Shown here one piece after another: positions 21,280 to 32,284 of a stretch of DNA of 64,000 bases (its first letter is position 1; the number at the start of each line of letters is the position of its first letter). The position numbers and the translations under genes are program-made. Under the pieces are notes generated by a model. It worked only from the letters and a program-made list of their open reading frames with translations, was not told the origin of the DNA and did no database searches. The stretch lies in NCBI RefSeq assembly GCF_035046485.1, contig NC_085136.1, positions 75,595,734 through 75,659,733 on the forward strand, given 5' to 3'. This DNA comes from Aedes albopictus. Its lineage: Eukaryota > Arthropoda > Insecta > Diptera > Culicidae.

Positions 21280-23098
21280 TGAGATTCTTCTAGGAATCCT
21301 TCCTGGTATTTCTCCAGCTACTCCGTCTGAGTTTTTGTCCTAGAGTTCTACTAAAATTTCTTCTGGGATACTTTCAAGAACTGGTATAGAATTTTTCTCC
21401 AGAAATTCCTCCAGAAGTAGCTTCCCACAGTTTATTTATTTTCAATTCAACGGGAAGCCCTCCTGAAGTTCCTGAGAGTGAGTCCAGGGCTCCCCAGGCA
21501 TTCCTCCAGGGCACCCCCAAAAAATACCAGAATTTGCCCAAGAATTCCTCCTGCTTTTGTCGTAGAATCCCCTTAGGATTTTACTGGGAATTTCTCCATT
21601 ATAACTCTGGAAATTAATGCAGAAGCTGATCAATAAGTTCTCCAGAAATAATGCATGCTTCTCTTCAGGATTTTTCCCGAAAATTACTGAAGGACTCAAG
21701 GGATTTCTCAAGAAATTCCTGCATTAATACCACCAGGAATTGTAGAAGGGATTCCATCAGGAATTCTTCTAGGGATTTCACAAGACAATTTTTCAATAAA
21801 TTGCTCCAAGACTTTCTCTAGGAATTCCTGCAGGGATTCATCTAGGAATTCCTCTAACGATTCCTCTAGAAATTTTTCCACGGTGTGCCCCAAGAATTCT
21901 TCCAGTTATTCCTCCATGAGTTCCTGCAGGCATTCATCCCGGAATTCTACCAGGAAATCCTGCAGGGATTCCTCCAGGAATCCCACCATAAATTCCTCAT
22001 GTAATTGCTGCAGGAGATTCTCTAGAGGTTCCTCCAAGGATTCCTCTAGAATTACTTCCAGAGTTTCTCCCAGGAAATCATCAAGAAATTCATCCCAGGA
22101 AATCATCAACAAATTCCTCTAGAAATTCCTTCAGTAATTCCTCCAGTAATTCCTTCAGTAATTCCTCACAGAATTCCTCTAGGAATTTCTACAGGGATTT
22201 CTTCAAAAATTTCTCCAGAAAGTACTCCAGGCATTTCTCCAAGAATTACTTCATGAATTTCTCCATAAATTATTTCAGGAATTCCTTCAGAAATTACTTC
22301 AGGTACTACTCCAGGAGTTCCTCCAGGAATTCCTCCGGAAATTCCTCAAGGAATACCTCCAGAAATTCCATCAGGTATTTTTCCAGGAAGTCTTCTTGGA
22401 AACACTCCAGGCATAACTCCAAGAATTTCTCCGAGAGTTACTCCAGGTATTCCTACAGGATTCTTACAGGTGTTTATCCAGGAACTACTGCAAGATGACC
22501 TCCAAATTTTTTTTCCAGGAATTCCTCCAGTGATTCCTTCATAAATTTCTCCAGTAAATGCTTCAGAAAATTCTTTAGAGATTCCTTCAGAATTCCTTCC
22601 TGAATTTACTCGAGGAAATCGTCCAGAAATTTCGCCAGTGATTCCTTTAATAAATCTTCTAGGGAATCCTACAGAATATCCTCCACAAAACACTCCAGGA
22701 ATTCCTCTAAGAATTTCGCCAGTGATTCCTCCAGGAATTCCGACAGAATATCCACCAGAAATTCCTCCAGGCATTCCTCCAGGAATTCCTACAGAAAATA
22801 CTCCAGGAATTCCTCCAGGAATTTCACCAGGAATCACTCCAGGAATTCATCCACGAACTTTTCCAGAAATTCCTCCAGGAGTTCCTCTGAAAATTCCTCC
22901 AAGAATTCCTTCAGGAATTTTTCCATAAAGTCTTCCAGGGAATACTCCATGAGTTACTCCAAGAATTGCTTCAGGAATAACTCTAGGAATTCCTCCACGA
23001 ATTGCTTCAGAAATGACTTCAGGGATTCCTACGGGCATTCTTCCAGGAACTACTTCAGGCTGTCCTCAAAAAAATCCTCCAGGAATGCTACAAGAAAA
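21280..23098 (+). repeat. degenerate 12-bp minisatellite, left arm
   Basis: Hundreds of bp of loosely repeated AATTCCTCCAGG units, most variants keeping the 12-bp step. Because 12 is a multiple of 3, frames stay open and translate as (IPPG)n, (NSSR)n or (FLEE)n-like strings. These are not genes. GGAATTCC inside the unit is itself a palindrome. Confidence 0.85.
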
Positions 23099-25269
23099 TA
23101 TCCCAAGTAACATTTTAAGCAAGTTTACTTTTATGATGACCGCAATAAACTTAGAAATGTCGTATTTCTGCTCTTCCACCAACAGATGTCGTTACTAATC
23201 GATCCATCTGTTGAAACTTTTAACAGTTTTATTGTGGTAATAATGATTGCCAGAAGGTTTACAAATCGGAAAGTTTTGTTTACTCTTAAAATCTGTCTTT
23301 ATGGATATCTTCAAGTATACTATAAAACATTTTATCAATGGTTTTCATAAAAGCAGTCATAAAACTGCGAGTTTTAATTATTGCTGTAATAAAACCTTAA
23401 TAAAAATCAAACCAAACAAATCAGCAATGAAATTGTTACTTTTAGGAATTCCTTCACGAATTATTTCAGGAATTCCTCCAGATATTACTTACGAATATCT
23501 CTAGGAATTCGTCCTGAAATTCTTCCCTAAATTTTTATTTTAGAAAGTTTTATTCTAGAAATTCCTCAAGAATTTTTCCAGGAATCCCTGAAGTCATTCC
23601 TGGACCAATTCCTGAAGGATTTCCTAGAATTATTCCTGTGGCAATTCTTGGAGTAATTAATGGAGTATTTCCTGGAAGACTTTATGGCAGAGTTCCTGAA
23701 GGAATTTTTGGAGGAATTTTTGGAGAAATTTCTGGAGAAGTTTGTGGATGAATTCCTGGAGCAATTTCTGGTGGAATTCCTGGAGGGATTCGTGGAGTAT
23801 TTTCTGGAGAAATTCCTGGAGGAATGCCTGGATGAATTTCTGGTGGATATTCTGTAGGAATTCCTGGAGGAATTTCTTGATGATTTCTTGGGAGAAATTC
23901 TGGAAGGAATTCTAGAGGAATCCTTGGAGGAATCTCTAGAGAATCTCCTGCAGCAATTACAGGAAGAATTTATGGTGGAATCCCAGAAGGAATTCCTGAA
24001 TGAACCCTTGAATTTATCTAAGAATTCTTCCCAGCAATTCCTTCGGAGTTTCTTTCATGAATTACTCCCTGGAAGAATCCCTGGTGGAATCCTTGAAGGA
24101 ACTCTTAAAATAATCCCTGGAGGAATTTTTGAAGAAATACCTGGAGGGAGTTCTGGAAGAATTCCTGGGGGATTTTCTTGGAGAAATTTCATTAGGAATC
24201 CCTAGGGAAATACCTGTAGTAAGCCTTGAAGGAGCTTTTGAAAGAGTCACTGGAGGAATACCTGGAGGAATTCAAGGAGGAATCCCTGGAGCTATCTCAA
24301 AAGTTATTTTTGGAGGATTTCCTGGTGGAATTCATGGAGAAATTCTTGGAGGAATTTGTGAAGGAATTACTGGAGGAATTTGTGAAGGAATTCCTGGAGG
24401 AGTTTGTAAAGTAATTCCTGAATAAATTTCTTCAAAAATCCCAGGAAGAACTGTTCGAGGGATTTTTGAAGAAATTCATAGAGGGATTCTTGAAGCTATT
24501 CTTGGCGGAAGTCTGGGAGGAATTCCTAAATAAACTTCTCTAGGATTTCTCCCAGGAAATCCTCCAGAAATTCCTACCGGATCTTCCCCAAAAATCACTT
24601 CATAATTCTCCCTGAAAATCCAGAAATTATTCCAGAAACTGCTACGGGAACTCCCTAAAGAATTCTTCCAAGATTTCAATCAAGAATCCGTTCAGGATTT
24701 TTTCCAAGAATTCCTACAGAAATTCCTGGATGACATCCTACCTTGAGGAATTACTGGAGTGATTCCTGGAGGAATTCTTGGAGTAAATTCTAATGGATTT
24801 TATGGAGCTATTCCTGGAATCCCTGTAGTAACTCTTTAAGGAATACTGTACCTGAGATAATTCCGGGAGGAATTCCTGGAAAGTTAACCGAAGGAATTCT
24901 TGGAGGAAGTTCTAGAGACATTTCTTGTGGAAATCCTGGAGTAATTCTAAGAGTAGGTTCTGGAATAGTTCTTCAAGACGAATTCCTGGAGATATTCGTA
25001 AGCAATATCTGGAGAAGTTCCTGAAAAAATTCGTGAAGGAATTCCTAAAAGATTGGCTGGAGGAGTTCTTTAAGGATTTTCTGAAGAAATTTTTTCTAAA
25101 AGGAATTCTGGGAGGAATTTCTGGAAAAATTCCAGAAGCAATTTTTTGACGAATGCCTAGAGTAATTCAAAGAGAAATTATGGGAATTCTTGGATTGTTT
25201 CCGGGAGGAATTCTTGACGGCTTTCCTGGAGTAGTTCTTGGAGTCATTCTTGGAGGAATCCCGTAAGTA
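23099..25269. repeat. foldback element spacer
   Basis: From 23105 to about 23440 it is AT-rich single-copy-like DNA with no gene seen. From 23440 to 25269 it is again the 12-bp minisatellite, mostly in GGAATTCCTGGA orientation, with a short reverse-orientation patch at about 24540-24720. The spacer therefore carries its own decayed inversion. Confidence 0.75.
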
Positions 25270-27190
25270 TTTCCTTGTAGAATTCCTGGAGGATTTTTTT
25301 GAGGACAGCCTGAAGTAGTTCCTGGAAGAATTCCCGTAGGAATCCCTGAAATCATTTCTGAAGCAATTCGTGGAGGAATTCCTAGAGTTATTCCTGAAGC
25401 AATTCTTGAAGTAATTCATGGAGTATTTCCTGGAAGACTTTATGGAAAAACTCCTGAAGGAATTCTTGGAGGAATTTTCAGAGGAATTCCTGGAGGAATT
25501 TCTGGAAAAGTTCGTGGGTGAATTCCTGGAGTGATTCCTGGTGAAATTCCTGGAGGAATTCCTGGAGTATTTTCTGTAGGAATTCCTGGAGGAATCCCAA
25601 GAAGATTTATTGAAGGAATCACTGGCGAAATTCTTAGAGGAATTCCTGGAGTGTTTTCTGGAGGATATTCTGTAGGATTCCCTAGAAGATTTATTAAAGG
25701 AATCACTGGCGAAATTTCTGGACGATTTCCTCGAGTAAATTCAGGAAGGAATTCTGAAGGAATCTCTAAAGAATTTTCTGAAGCATTTACTGGAGAAATT
25801 TATGAAGGAATCACTGGAGGAATTCCTGGAAAAAAATTTGGAGGTCATCTTGCAGTAGTTCCTGGATAAACACCTGTAAGAATCCTGTAGGAATACCTGG
25901 AGTAACTCTCGGAGAAATTCTTGGAGTTATGCCTGGAGTGTTTCCAAGAAGACTTCCTGGAAAAATACCTGATGGAATTTCTGGAGGTATTCCTTGAGGA
26001 ATTTCCGGAGGAATTCCTGGAGGAACTCCTGGAGTAGTACCTGAAGTAATTTCTGAAGGAATTCCTGAAATAATTTATGAAGAAATTCATGAAGTAATTC
26101 TTGGAGAAATGCCTGGAGTACTTTCTGGAGAAATTTTTGAAGAAATCCCTGTAGAAATTCCTAGAGGAATTCTGTGAGGAATTACTGAAGGAATTACTGG
26201 AGGAATTACTGAAGGAATTTCTAGAGGAATTTGTTGATGATTTCCTGGGATGAATTTCTTGATGATTTCCTGGGAGAAACTCTGGAAGTAATTCTAGAGG
26301 AATCCTTGGAGGAACCTCTAGAGAATCTCCTGCAGCAATTACATGAGGAATTTATGGTGGGATTCCTGGAGGAATCCCTGCAGGATTTCCTGGTAGAATT
26401 CCGGGATGAATGCCTGCAGGAACTCATGGAGGAATAACTGGAAGAATTCTTGGGGCACACCGTGGAAAAATTTCTAGAGGAATCGTTAGAGGAATTCCTA
26501 GATGAATCCCTGCAGGAATTCCTAGAGAAAGTCTTGGAGCAATTTATTGAAAAATTGTCTTGTGAAATCCCTAGAAGAATTCCTGATGGAATCCCTTCTA
26601 CAATTCCTGAAGAGAAATTCCTGTAGGAATTTCGAGATGAATTTCTGGAGTTATTCCTGGAAGAACTACTGGAAAAATTTTTAGTTGACATCGTGGAGGA
26701 TTTTTTGGAGGAATCCCTTGAGGAAGTCCTGGTGGTATTAATGCAGGAATTTCTGGAGAAATCCCTTGAGTCCTTCAGTAATTTTCGGGAAAAATCCTGA
26801 AGAGAAGCATGCATTATTTCTGGAGAACTTATTGATCAGCTTCTGCATTAATTTCCAGAGTTATAATGGAGAAATTCCCAGTAAAATCCTAAGGGGATTC
26901 TACGACAAAAGCAGGAGGAATTCTTGGGCAAATTCTGGTATTTTTTGGGGGTGCCCTGGAGGAATGCCTGGGGAGCCCTGGACTCACTCTCAGGAACTTC
27001 AGGAGGGCTTCCCGTTGAATTGAAAATAAATAAACTGTGGGAAGCTACTTCTGGAGGAATTTCTGGAGAAAAATTCTATACCAGTTCTTGAAAGTATCCC
27101 AGAAGAAATTTTAGTAGAACTCTAGGACAAAAACTCAGACGGAGTAGCTGGAGAAATACCAGGAAGGATTCCTAGAAGAATCTCAATAGA
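25270..27190 (-). repeat. degenerate 12-bp minisatellite, right arm
   Basis: Mirror of 21280-23098. It is 99-122 bp longer than the left arm, the extra part lying near 26610-26740. The long frame at 26221-26814 (-) is a translation of this repeat. Confidence 0.85.
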
Positions 27191-28514
27191 GGTTTTCCAG
27201 AAAGAAGTCCCAGAAAGCACTGTAAGGGAAATCATAAAAAAATCTGGAGGAATCCCAGATTCCTGTAGAAATTACAAAAGAAAGTTCTGGATGAATGTAC
27301 ATCAAACATACTAGAGACAGTGCGCAGAAACAAAAACAAAAATAAATGACAACCGCTTCATACTGTGCGTGCGTTCGCGCCACATAAATTGCTGGTGCGC
27401 AGGCGCTATAGCCCGGTGAGCATTGTGTGCAGTAAGAACGAAGCGATAAAAGCCCTATCGAGTCTCGGCCGCGGCCCCGGCCCGGACCCAGTCCCGGCCC
27501 GTAGGTTTGAATATCCCTTAAAACGGTGCCACCCAGCGGTATGATCTCGCTAAATTCCACCAGTGAGTGGGTTTGGGTGTATGGCATCTAGGCGAATTGA
27601 ATCTTCACCCAAAGAAAAGGATGCCTTGAGATTGATTCAAAAACATTGCGCGCAATTTGCCGTTCACTGTTGCCTCTGCCAAACGATGACCGCCGCCGCG
27701 ACGCTGGACTTCGTTGCCATGCGCACGACGACCAACAGCAAGCAAACGTGTAGGGTTGCCAGACAGTATTGCAATAAAAACCTTGATTTATTTCACAAAA
27801 TTTTGAATTCAAGATTGTTACAAAACTATGAAAGATACAATGTTGCACCAAAGGACAGTTTGGTAGCGTATCAAAAAATGAATGTTTTGTAGAAGAACAT
27901 TTCTCACATTTATCACGTTTTTCACGAGTAAACTATCAAAAAAGGCGAAAAGAGGGTACAATTTTAGGCACCTTTTACATAAAAGTCAAAATTTCTGCAC
28001 TTAAATGACTTTTTATCAATTACCTGTCCAAAGAGCATTAAAAGACAAATCTTTAAGCTTTCTATCCATGCGCTAAGATTGATTATACGGTTCATAGTTT
28101 CTGAGTTAGAGGTGTTTAAAGATGGGATAATTAAATAACACTAATTTTTGAATAACTCACTTAGCAGTGATTTCCGGACCTACCTGTAGAACAATTTTTT
28201 GCTGCAAATATGGTCTTCTTTCACCTCCTTTCGGGTGTAACACGAATTACCAGTCACCCTGTATAAATAAAAATGGAATGGTGTTTGTATGTCACGAATA
28301 GGCTCGGGAACGGGTCAACGGATCTACACCATTCTTTCAGTGTTTCATTCGTGCAGGGCTCCGGTGTGTTCGTACGAAAAAATAATTGGGAAAATTGAAT
28401 AGGACCGCACGAAAACGAGAAAGTTTGAAATTCCATTTTGCGGGGCATTTTTCTACACAGCTGCATGTCAAAAACACAGTAGGCAGGCAGAACGACATTT
28501 GCCGGGACAGCTAG

Positions 28515-28701
28515 TATTGAATAAATTTGATGATGATTATTAACCTGGGCTTGTTAGGGGAATATCTGTAAATAAAAAGAAAATCGGGTTAAGTACGGTT
28601 CCTTTGAATTCCACTAAGAATAAATTTGCTTTATTCCGGTCCGGAAAGCTTCGTTTCTCGTTCCGATGTTGTGTTGTTCCGTTGGAGATATCACTCCAAC
28701 A
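28515..28701 (+). repeat. 5' LTR, third piece
   Basis: Resumes with TATTGAATAAATT and ends at CAACA (28697-28701) after GTTGTGTTGTTCCG. About 60 bp in its middle (near 28567-28625) are absent from the 3' LTR but resemble 51375-51430 (AAAAAGAAAATCGGGTTAAG), so they look like a small insertion. Confidence 0.75.
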
Positions 28702-28716
28702 GGCTATGGGTCCAGC
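28702..28716 (+). promoter_or_regulatory. probable primer-binding site
   Basis: GGCTATGGGTCCAGC directly after the LTR resembles the copia-type site complementary to the middle of initiator tRNA-Met (family knowledge; match judged from memory). Confidence 0.5.
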
Positions 28717-28960
28717 TATGGACGATAAAGCAAAAGTCGCCGCGTTCGACGGGTCCGGATTCCATAACTGGAAGTTCCGGATGGAGACCGTCCTCGACAT
28801 GCACGGTTTATTGGATTGTATCCATCGGGAGATCGTCAAGATTGAGGAGTTGCGTGAGATGGCCGAAGATTCCGCGCAAGTGAAAATCGAGAAGAAAAGG
28901 CAAATGGTGAAGCGAAGTGCTGCGAGGAAAAAGTTTTGATCGTTTGATTCGCGAGTTGTA

Positions 28961-29118
28961 GGGAACGTTCAAAAATTACGTCCAACATTTGGGGGAGGGA
29001 GGGGGTTCTAGAAAAATGTGACAGTACGTGTATTGGGTATAGGAAAATTGCGTGACAGAGGGAGGAGGGGGGGTCTGGAAAACCCGAAAAACGATGGACG
29101 TAATATTTGAATCTTCCC
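28961..29118. mobile_element. MITE in copia gag
   Basis: 158-bp element, ends GGGAACGTTCAAAAATTACG and the inverse of GGGAAGATTCAAATATTACG, flanked by GTA (28958-28960, 29119-29121). G-rich interior, same design as 8537-8704. Confidence 0.85.
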
Positions 29119-29136
29119 GTAGGAGAGCGGTGCAGC

Positions 29137-30768
29137 CAGTGCCGGATTTAGGGGGGGGGCAGGGGGGCCAGGGCCCCGGGCCCCCACATTTCAGGGGCCC
29201 CCACAAAATTTCACTTCGCAAAAAAAATTGCAAGAATCAGGACTGGAAATTATTTGTCCAGCTATTAATTAAATTTTTAATTTTGCCTTCTAAACTTATT
29301 AATATATTTCTTTGTGCAATTTCGAAAGAAAACTTGCCATAAATCATTAAAAAAACACTTCGACTGTTAGATGAACTGCTAAACTCTACTCTTACAGAGT
29401 CAAAAAGTTCCTGAAGAAGTTGTTTTTATTTTTCTGTCCAAAGCTTATAAAAACATTTTGTAGAATTTTCTATAGATCTTGGAAGAATTTAGGGATTTTT
29501 TTTAGATTTAGGGTATCGCGCCACTTGGGCGGTGGCTTCTATATTCGTCTGATTCCACTATAACTCAGTCAATTTTGAACCAATTGACTAAAAATGTTGC
29601 ACACGCGTAGATACTATACCTATCTCACCACATTCCAAAAGTTGTGTCAATTGGTTCAAATTTGACTGAGTTATAGTGGAGACGAATATAGAAGCCACCG
29701 CCCAAGTGGCGCGATTCCCTAGAATTATTTTTTAAAACTTTTGAACTTGATTTTGCTAAAAAAAAACGGACTGAAACTCAAGAATATTCATGCTAGATTT
29801 AATAAAAATAATTAACAGTTTTAATGTGCTCCAATACAAGTCAGTTGTAAGCTGTCCATTTCGATTTACTAATATGGGAGAACATCAAAACTTTTAATTT
29901 TCTTTTTTTTTTTGAGAAAATCTAGTATGAATTTTGATGAGATTTACGTACAGAAATAATGAAGAATCCATGGCGAGCTAAATTGGCGAACCAATTGCTT
30001 CTGAAATTTTTTCAAGGAATCTATTGAATGTATCAAGATTCAATGGATTCCTTGAGAAAATTTTAGAAGAAATTGGATAAAAACTCGTCCGGGTTTCCGC
30101 CGAAGATTTTCACGAAATTTAATAAAAAATTGCATTGGAAATTAAATCAGAAATTCCATCAAAAACTTTTCATGGATTCCCTCTAAAATTTCTTCATCAT
30201 TTTCTATCAGAATTTCTTTTTTGATTTCAGAGTTTTGTGAAGAACCTCCCCTAAAAATCGCGTTAAAGAACATTTTTGTTAAGTTTTCACCATTCACCAT
30301 TCTTTATGGTATCCAGAGAGTGCAGCAGGGATCCGCCAGAAATATTCTTTGTATTCCGTAAAAACGACACCACCGATTGTGATACATATTTTACTAGAAA
30401 TTTCTTGAAAATTTCAGCTCTACATTCTTCTTGCAGTTTCTCTATGAACTCTAGCATGAATTTCTATGAAATCTGGGATCTAATGCCGCGAACACAGTCG
30501 TGTTTTTTATTTACTTTTTATAATTTTCTTTTATCATTGTTTTTGTGTTATGGATAAATTTAGTGGATATCAACATGTTTCATAGCTCTGCTAATTGTTC
30601 AAGATTTAAATACTCTTACAACGACATAAATACCTTCATTAATAAATTTGTAATAATCATTATTTTTTTGGATTTTTTCCATGTTATATGGGCTAAAGTG
30701 TATCCTCTATATAAAGGGCCCCCACAACTTTGTGGCCCCGGGCCCCCACATTTGTAAATCCGGCCCTG
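29137..30768. mobile_element. hAT-type element in copia gag
   Basis: 1,632-bp element with ends CAGTGCCGGATTTA and the inverse of CAGGGCCGGATTTA, flanked by the 8-bp duplication GGTGCAGC (29129-29136, 30769-30776). Subterminal GGGCCCCGGGCCCCCACA occurs near both ends. The interior is AT-rich and lacks a recognisable transposase. It contains a nested MITE (29511-29718). Confidence 0.92.
29511..29718. mobile_element. hairpin MITE nested in hAT element
   Basis: 208-bp near-perfect hairpin with ends GGGTATCGCGCCACTTGGGC and the inverse of GGGAATCGCGCCACTTGGGC, flanked by TA. The arms include ATAACTCAGTCAATTTTGAA. Same family as 7781-7955 and 57413-57567. Confidence 0.9.
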
Positions 30769-31702
30769 GGTGCAGCAGTGGAAGAGGCTGATGCAATTTG
30801 CCATTTCTTGCTGACAATGTCTGCGTCGGTCGATTCGGTGGTGACGGCCATCGCGACGCTTCCCGGTGGTGTGACACTGGCGTTTGTGAAGAAGCTGTTG
30901 CACGATATTGACCTGAAAAAGAATCTGTTGGCCTCTGTAGGCGAAAATGAGCGAGAAAGTGAGGGTATTGCCATGACGAGCAGGCATGTGTGAAGATTGA
31001 GGTGCTTCCAGTACAGCAAAATTGGACATAAACAAGCCGACTGTCGTGTGCGTTTGCCGGTGAATCCGAGTGAGTACGAAGTTGTGAAACGACGAAACAG
31101 TAAATATGACATGGTGGTTGAAGAAAATCGTACCTCGAATCGTGCGGACGTTTGGCGTCGCAGGAAGAAAAAGAAGAGCTGGTGAAAATGCAGTGGTTCC
31201 TAGACTCCGGTACCACGGACCACATGGTAAAGGATCAAAATTTCATTAAAGTGATGCGATGTTTGGAGCAGCCTGTGCCAGTGCTTGTGGCGAACGGCGA
31301 GAGAAGTTGGCGGATGTGTTCTTTGCTGACGTCGGCGGAAAAATAAAGAAATGTGAAGCGAAGGATGTGTTGTACCTCCCCGAATTACAGAGCGATTTGT
31401 TTTCTATGAATCGTGTGGCGAGATCATGGTTGCAGGTTCACTTTGCTGGCGACAGAGTGAAAATTGTGAAGAACCATACAGGAAAGTTGTACGAGTTGGA
31501 TGTTTGGTGTGAATGCAGGCGACGTGATGCTGATGCGCCCGTCGTGACCGTGAAGGATGCTGAGACCCCGAAAATGGCGCTGAATGTGATGATATCGCAT
31601 GAAATAGCAGAAAACGGAGTGCAGAGCAAGGCAGGAAAGCGGTTTAGAACGAGAAGAAGGAATATAATAAATAGTATTAAGAAAGTATCGTGGTCGATAT
31701 AG

Positions 31703-32026
31703 AGCGTATAGGTAACAAGGTTGCCTAGTAAGACAAAACTGAACAAAAGATTGATGTTTGTGAAATTTGACTTATTGGACGTTTATCATGAGAGAGAACT
31801 GATGTTGTGTTTGTGTGATGAATTTTAAATAGAGCCTGAATTTAGCGATCTGACATAGAATTAGTGAATGACGAACGAACTGTATTGAATGTTGACGATG
31901 AACATTGTGGAAGTTCGATTTTATGTCAATTCCGTTTATTGTGTGATGATTTGGACTATCGACGAATGATGAGATAGGATCTGTAATATTTTTTTGAAGA
32001 ATTACTCGGGTTGTGGACCTGATAGG
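31703..32026 (+). other. copia-type non-coding 3' internal region
   Basis: No open frame; runs to the 3' LTR. GGTTGTGGACCTGATAGG just before the LTR is in the position of a polypurine tract but is only weakly purine-rich. Confidence 0.5.
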
Positions 32027-32284
32027 TGGTGTTGTGAATTAGTAATATGTGTATTCAAGCACCGCTCGTAAAGAAGACAACAACTACATATGTTCATGGA
32101 TACACCATTATCATGTTGAGTGTTGTCGAGCAATGTTATTGTTTATATTTGAAATGTAAATATTGAATAAATTAGTCGTTCGTGATCGTCAAAACCGTAC
32201 GCAAGTGTTTTGCTTAACTCCGGTCTGGAAAGCTTCGTTTCTCGTCCCACTGTTGTGTTGTTCCGCTGTGTGATATCTCCAATA
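32027..32284 (+). repeat. 3' LTR of copia-type element
   Basis: About 258 bp from TGGTGTTGTGAATTAG to TGATATCTCCAATA. It carries all three blocks seen in the broken 5' LTR. The 3' terminus lacks a clear CA and the following DNA is not a 5-bp duplication of the left flank, so the outer boundary is uncertain. Confidence 0.75.

Larger units (their letters stand above)
20206..28261. mobile_element. 8.06-kb foldback element, near-perfect palindrome
   Basis: Both ends read CAGGGTGACTGGTAATTCG in opposite orientation, flanked by TA (20204-20205, 28262-28263). The left arm (20206 to about 23098) and right arm (about 25270 to 28261) are almost identical. Identical open frames occur at mirror positions with a constant coordinate sum of 48465 from about 20570 to 21710. 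A 122-bp length difference then appears near 21725-21760 versus 26610-26740. The outer 1.1 kb of each arm is ordinary non-repetitive DNA with a GC-rich patch (20960-21000). The rest is a 12-bp degenerate minisatellite. No transposase is visible in either strand. TA duplication and end sequence suggest mobilisation by a Tc1/mariner-like or other TA-targeting transposase (inference). Confidence 0.9.
20200..28514 (+). mobile_element. mini-Helitron, split by foldback element
   Basis: The 5' tip TCTATA (20200-20205) and the remainder (28264-28514: AAAAATGGAATGG...CCGGGACAG, CTAG) together make about 257 bp with the classic Helitron ends TC...CTAG, inserted between A and T. The LTR reads ATGTACA before and TATTGAATAAATT after, matching the intact 3' LTR ATGTAAA-TATTGAATAAATT. 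A short stem (GGCA...TGCC, ending near 28503) precedes the CTAG end. Non-autonomous: no Rep/helicase. A foldback element sits between its bases 6 and 7. Confidence 0.85.
28718..31702 (+). pseudogene. copia-type gag-protease remnant
   Basis: Fragments in several frames. 28718-28939 encodes a Gag start with AFDGSGFHNWKFRMET, typical of copia Gag. A stop at 28937 and two insertions follow (28961-29118 and 29137-30768). Gag resumes at about 30769-30990 (AICHFLLTMSASVDSVVTAI). A zinc knuckle near 30999-31040 has Tyr in place of the second Cys. The protease motif DSGTTDHM lies near 31200, followed by VLYLPELQSDLFSMN near 31370. The frame ends at 31702 and the integrase, RT and RNase H are missing, so the copy is deleted and dead. 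Confidence 0.8.
14050..32284 (+). mobile_element. copia-type LTR retrotransposon, heavily nested
   Basis: Composite defined by two related LTRs. The 5' LTR is in pieces: 14050-14067, 20077-20199 and 28515-28701. The 3' LTR is 32027-32284. Both share ATTAGTAAT(A/G)TGTG, CTCGTAAAGAAGACAACA, a stretch from GTTCATGGATACACC to TTGAAATGTA, and GGAAAGCTTCGTTTCTCG. The body has a primer-binding-like site at 28702-28716, then gag, a zinc knuckle and a protease remnant, but no integrase, reverse transcriptase or RNase H. R1, Helitron, foldback, MITE and hAT insertions account for most of the 18 kb. No 5-bp duplication is found at the outer ends. The clade is inferred from gag and protease words and half-tRNA priming. 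Confidence 0.75.

Noticed and set aside
22346..22837. Collagen-like or glycine/proline-rich protein (GIPGG repeats)
   Set aside because: Translation of the 12-bp minisatellite; equivalent frames occur on both strands and at mirror positions.
26221..26814. 197-codon serine-rich protein
   Set aside because: Same minisatellite in another frame (NSSR units); the mirror arm carries a shortened version because of a length difference, not selection.
29137..30768. Autonomous hAT transposon
   Set aside because: Ends and duplication are right, but no transposase-length frame or DDE/dimerisation motifs were seen in the 1.6-kb interior.
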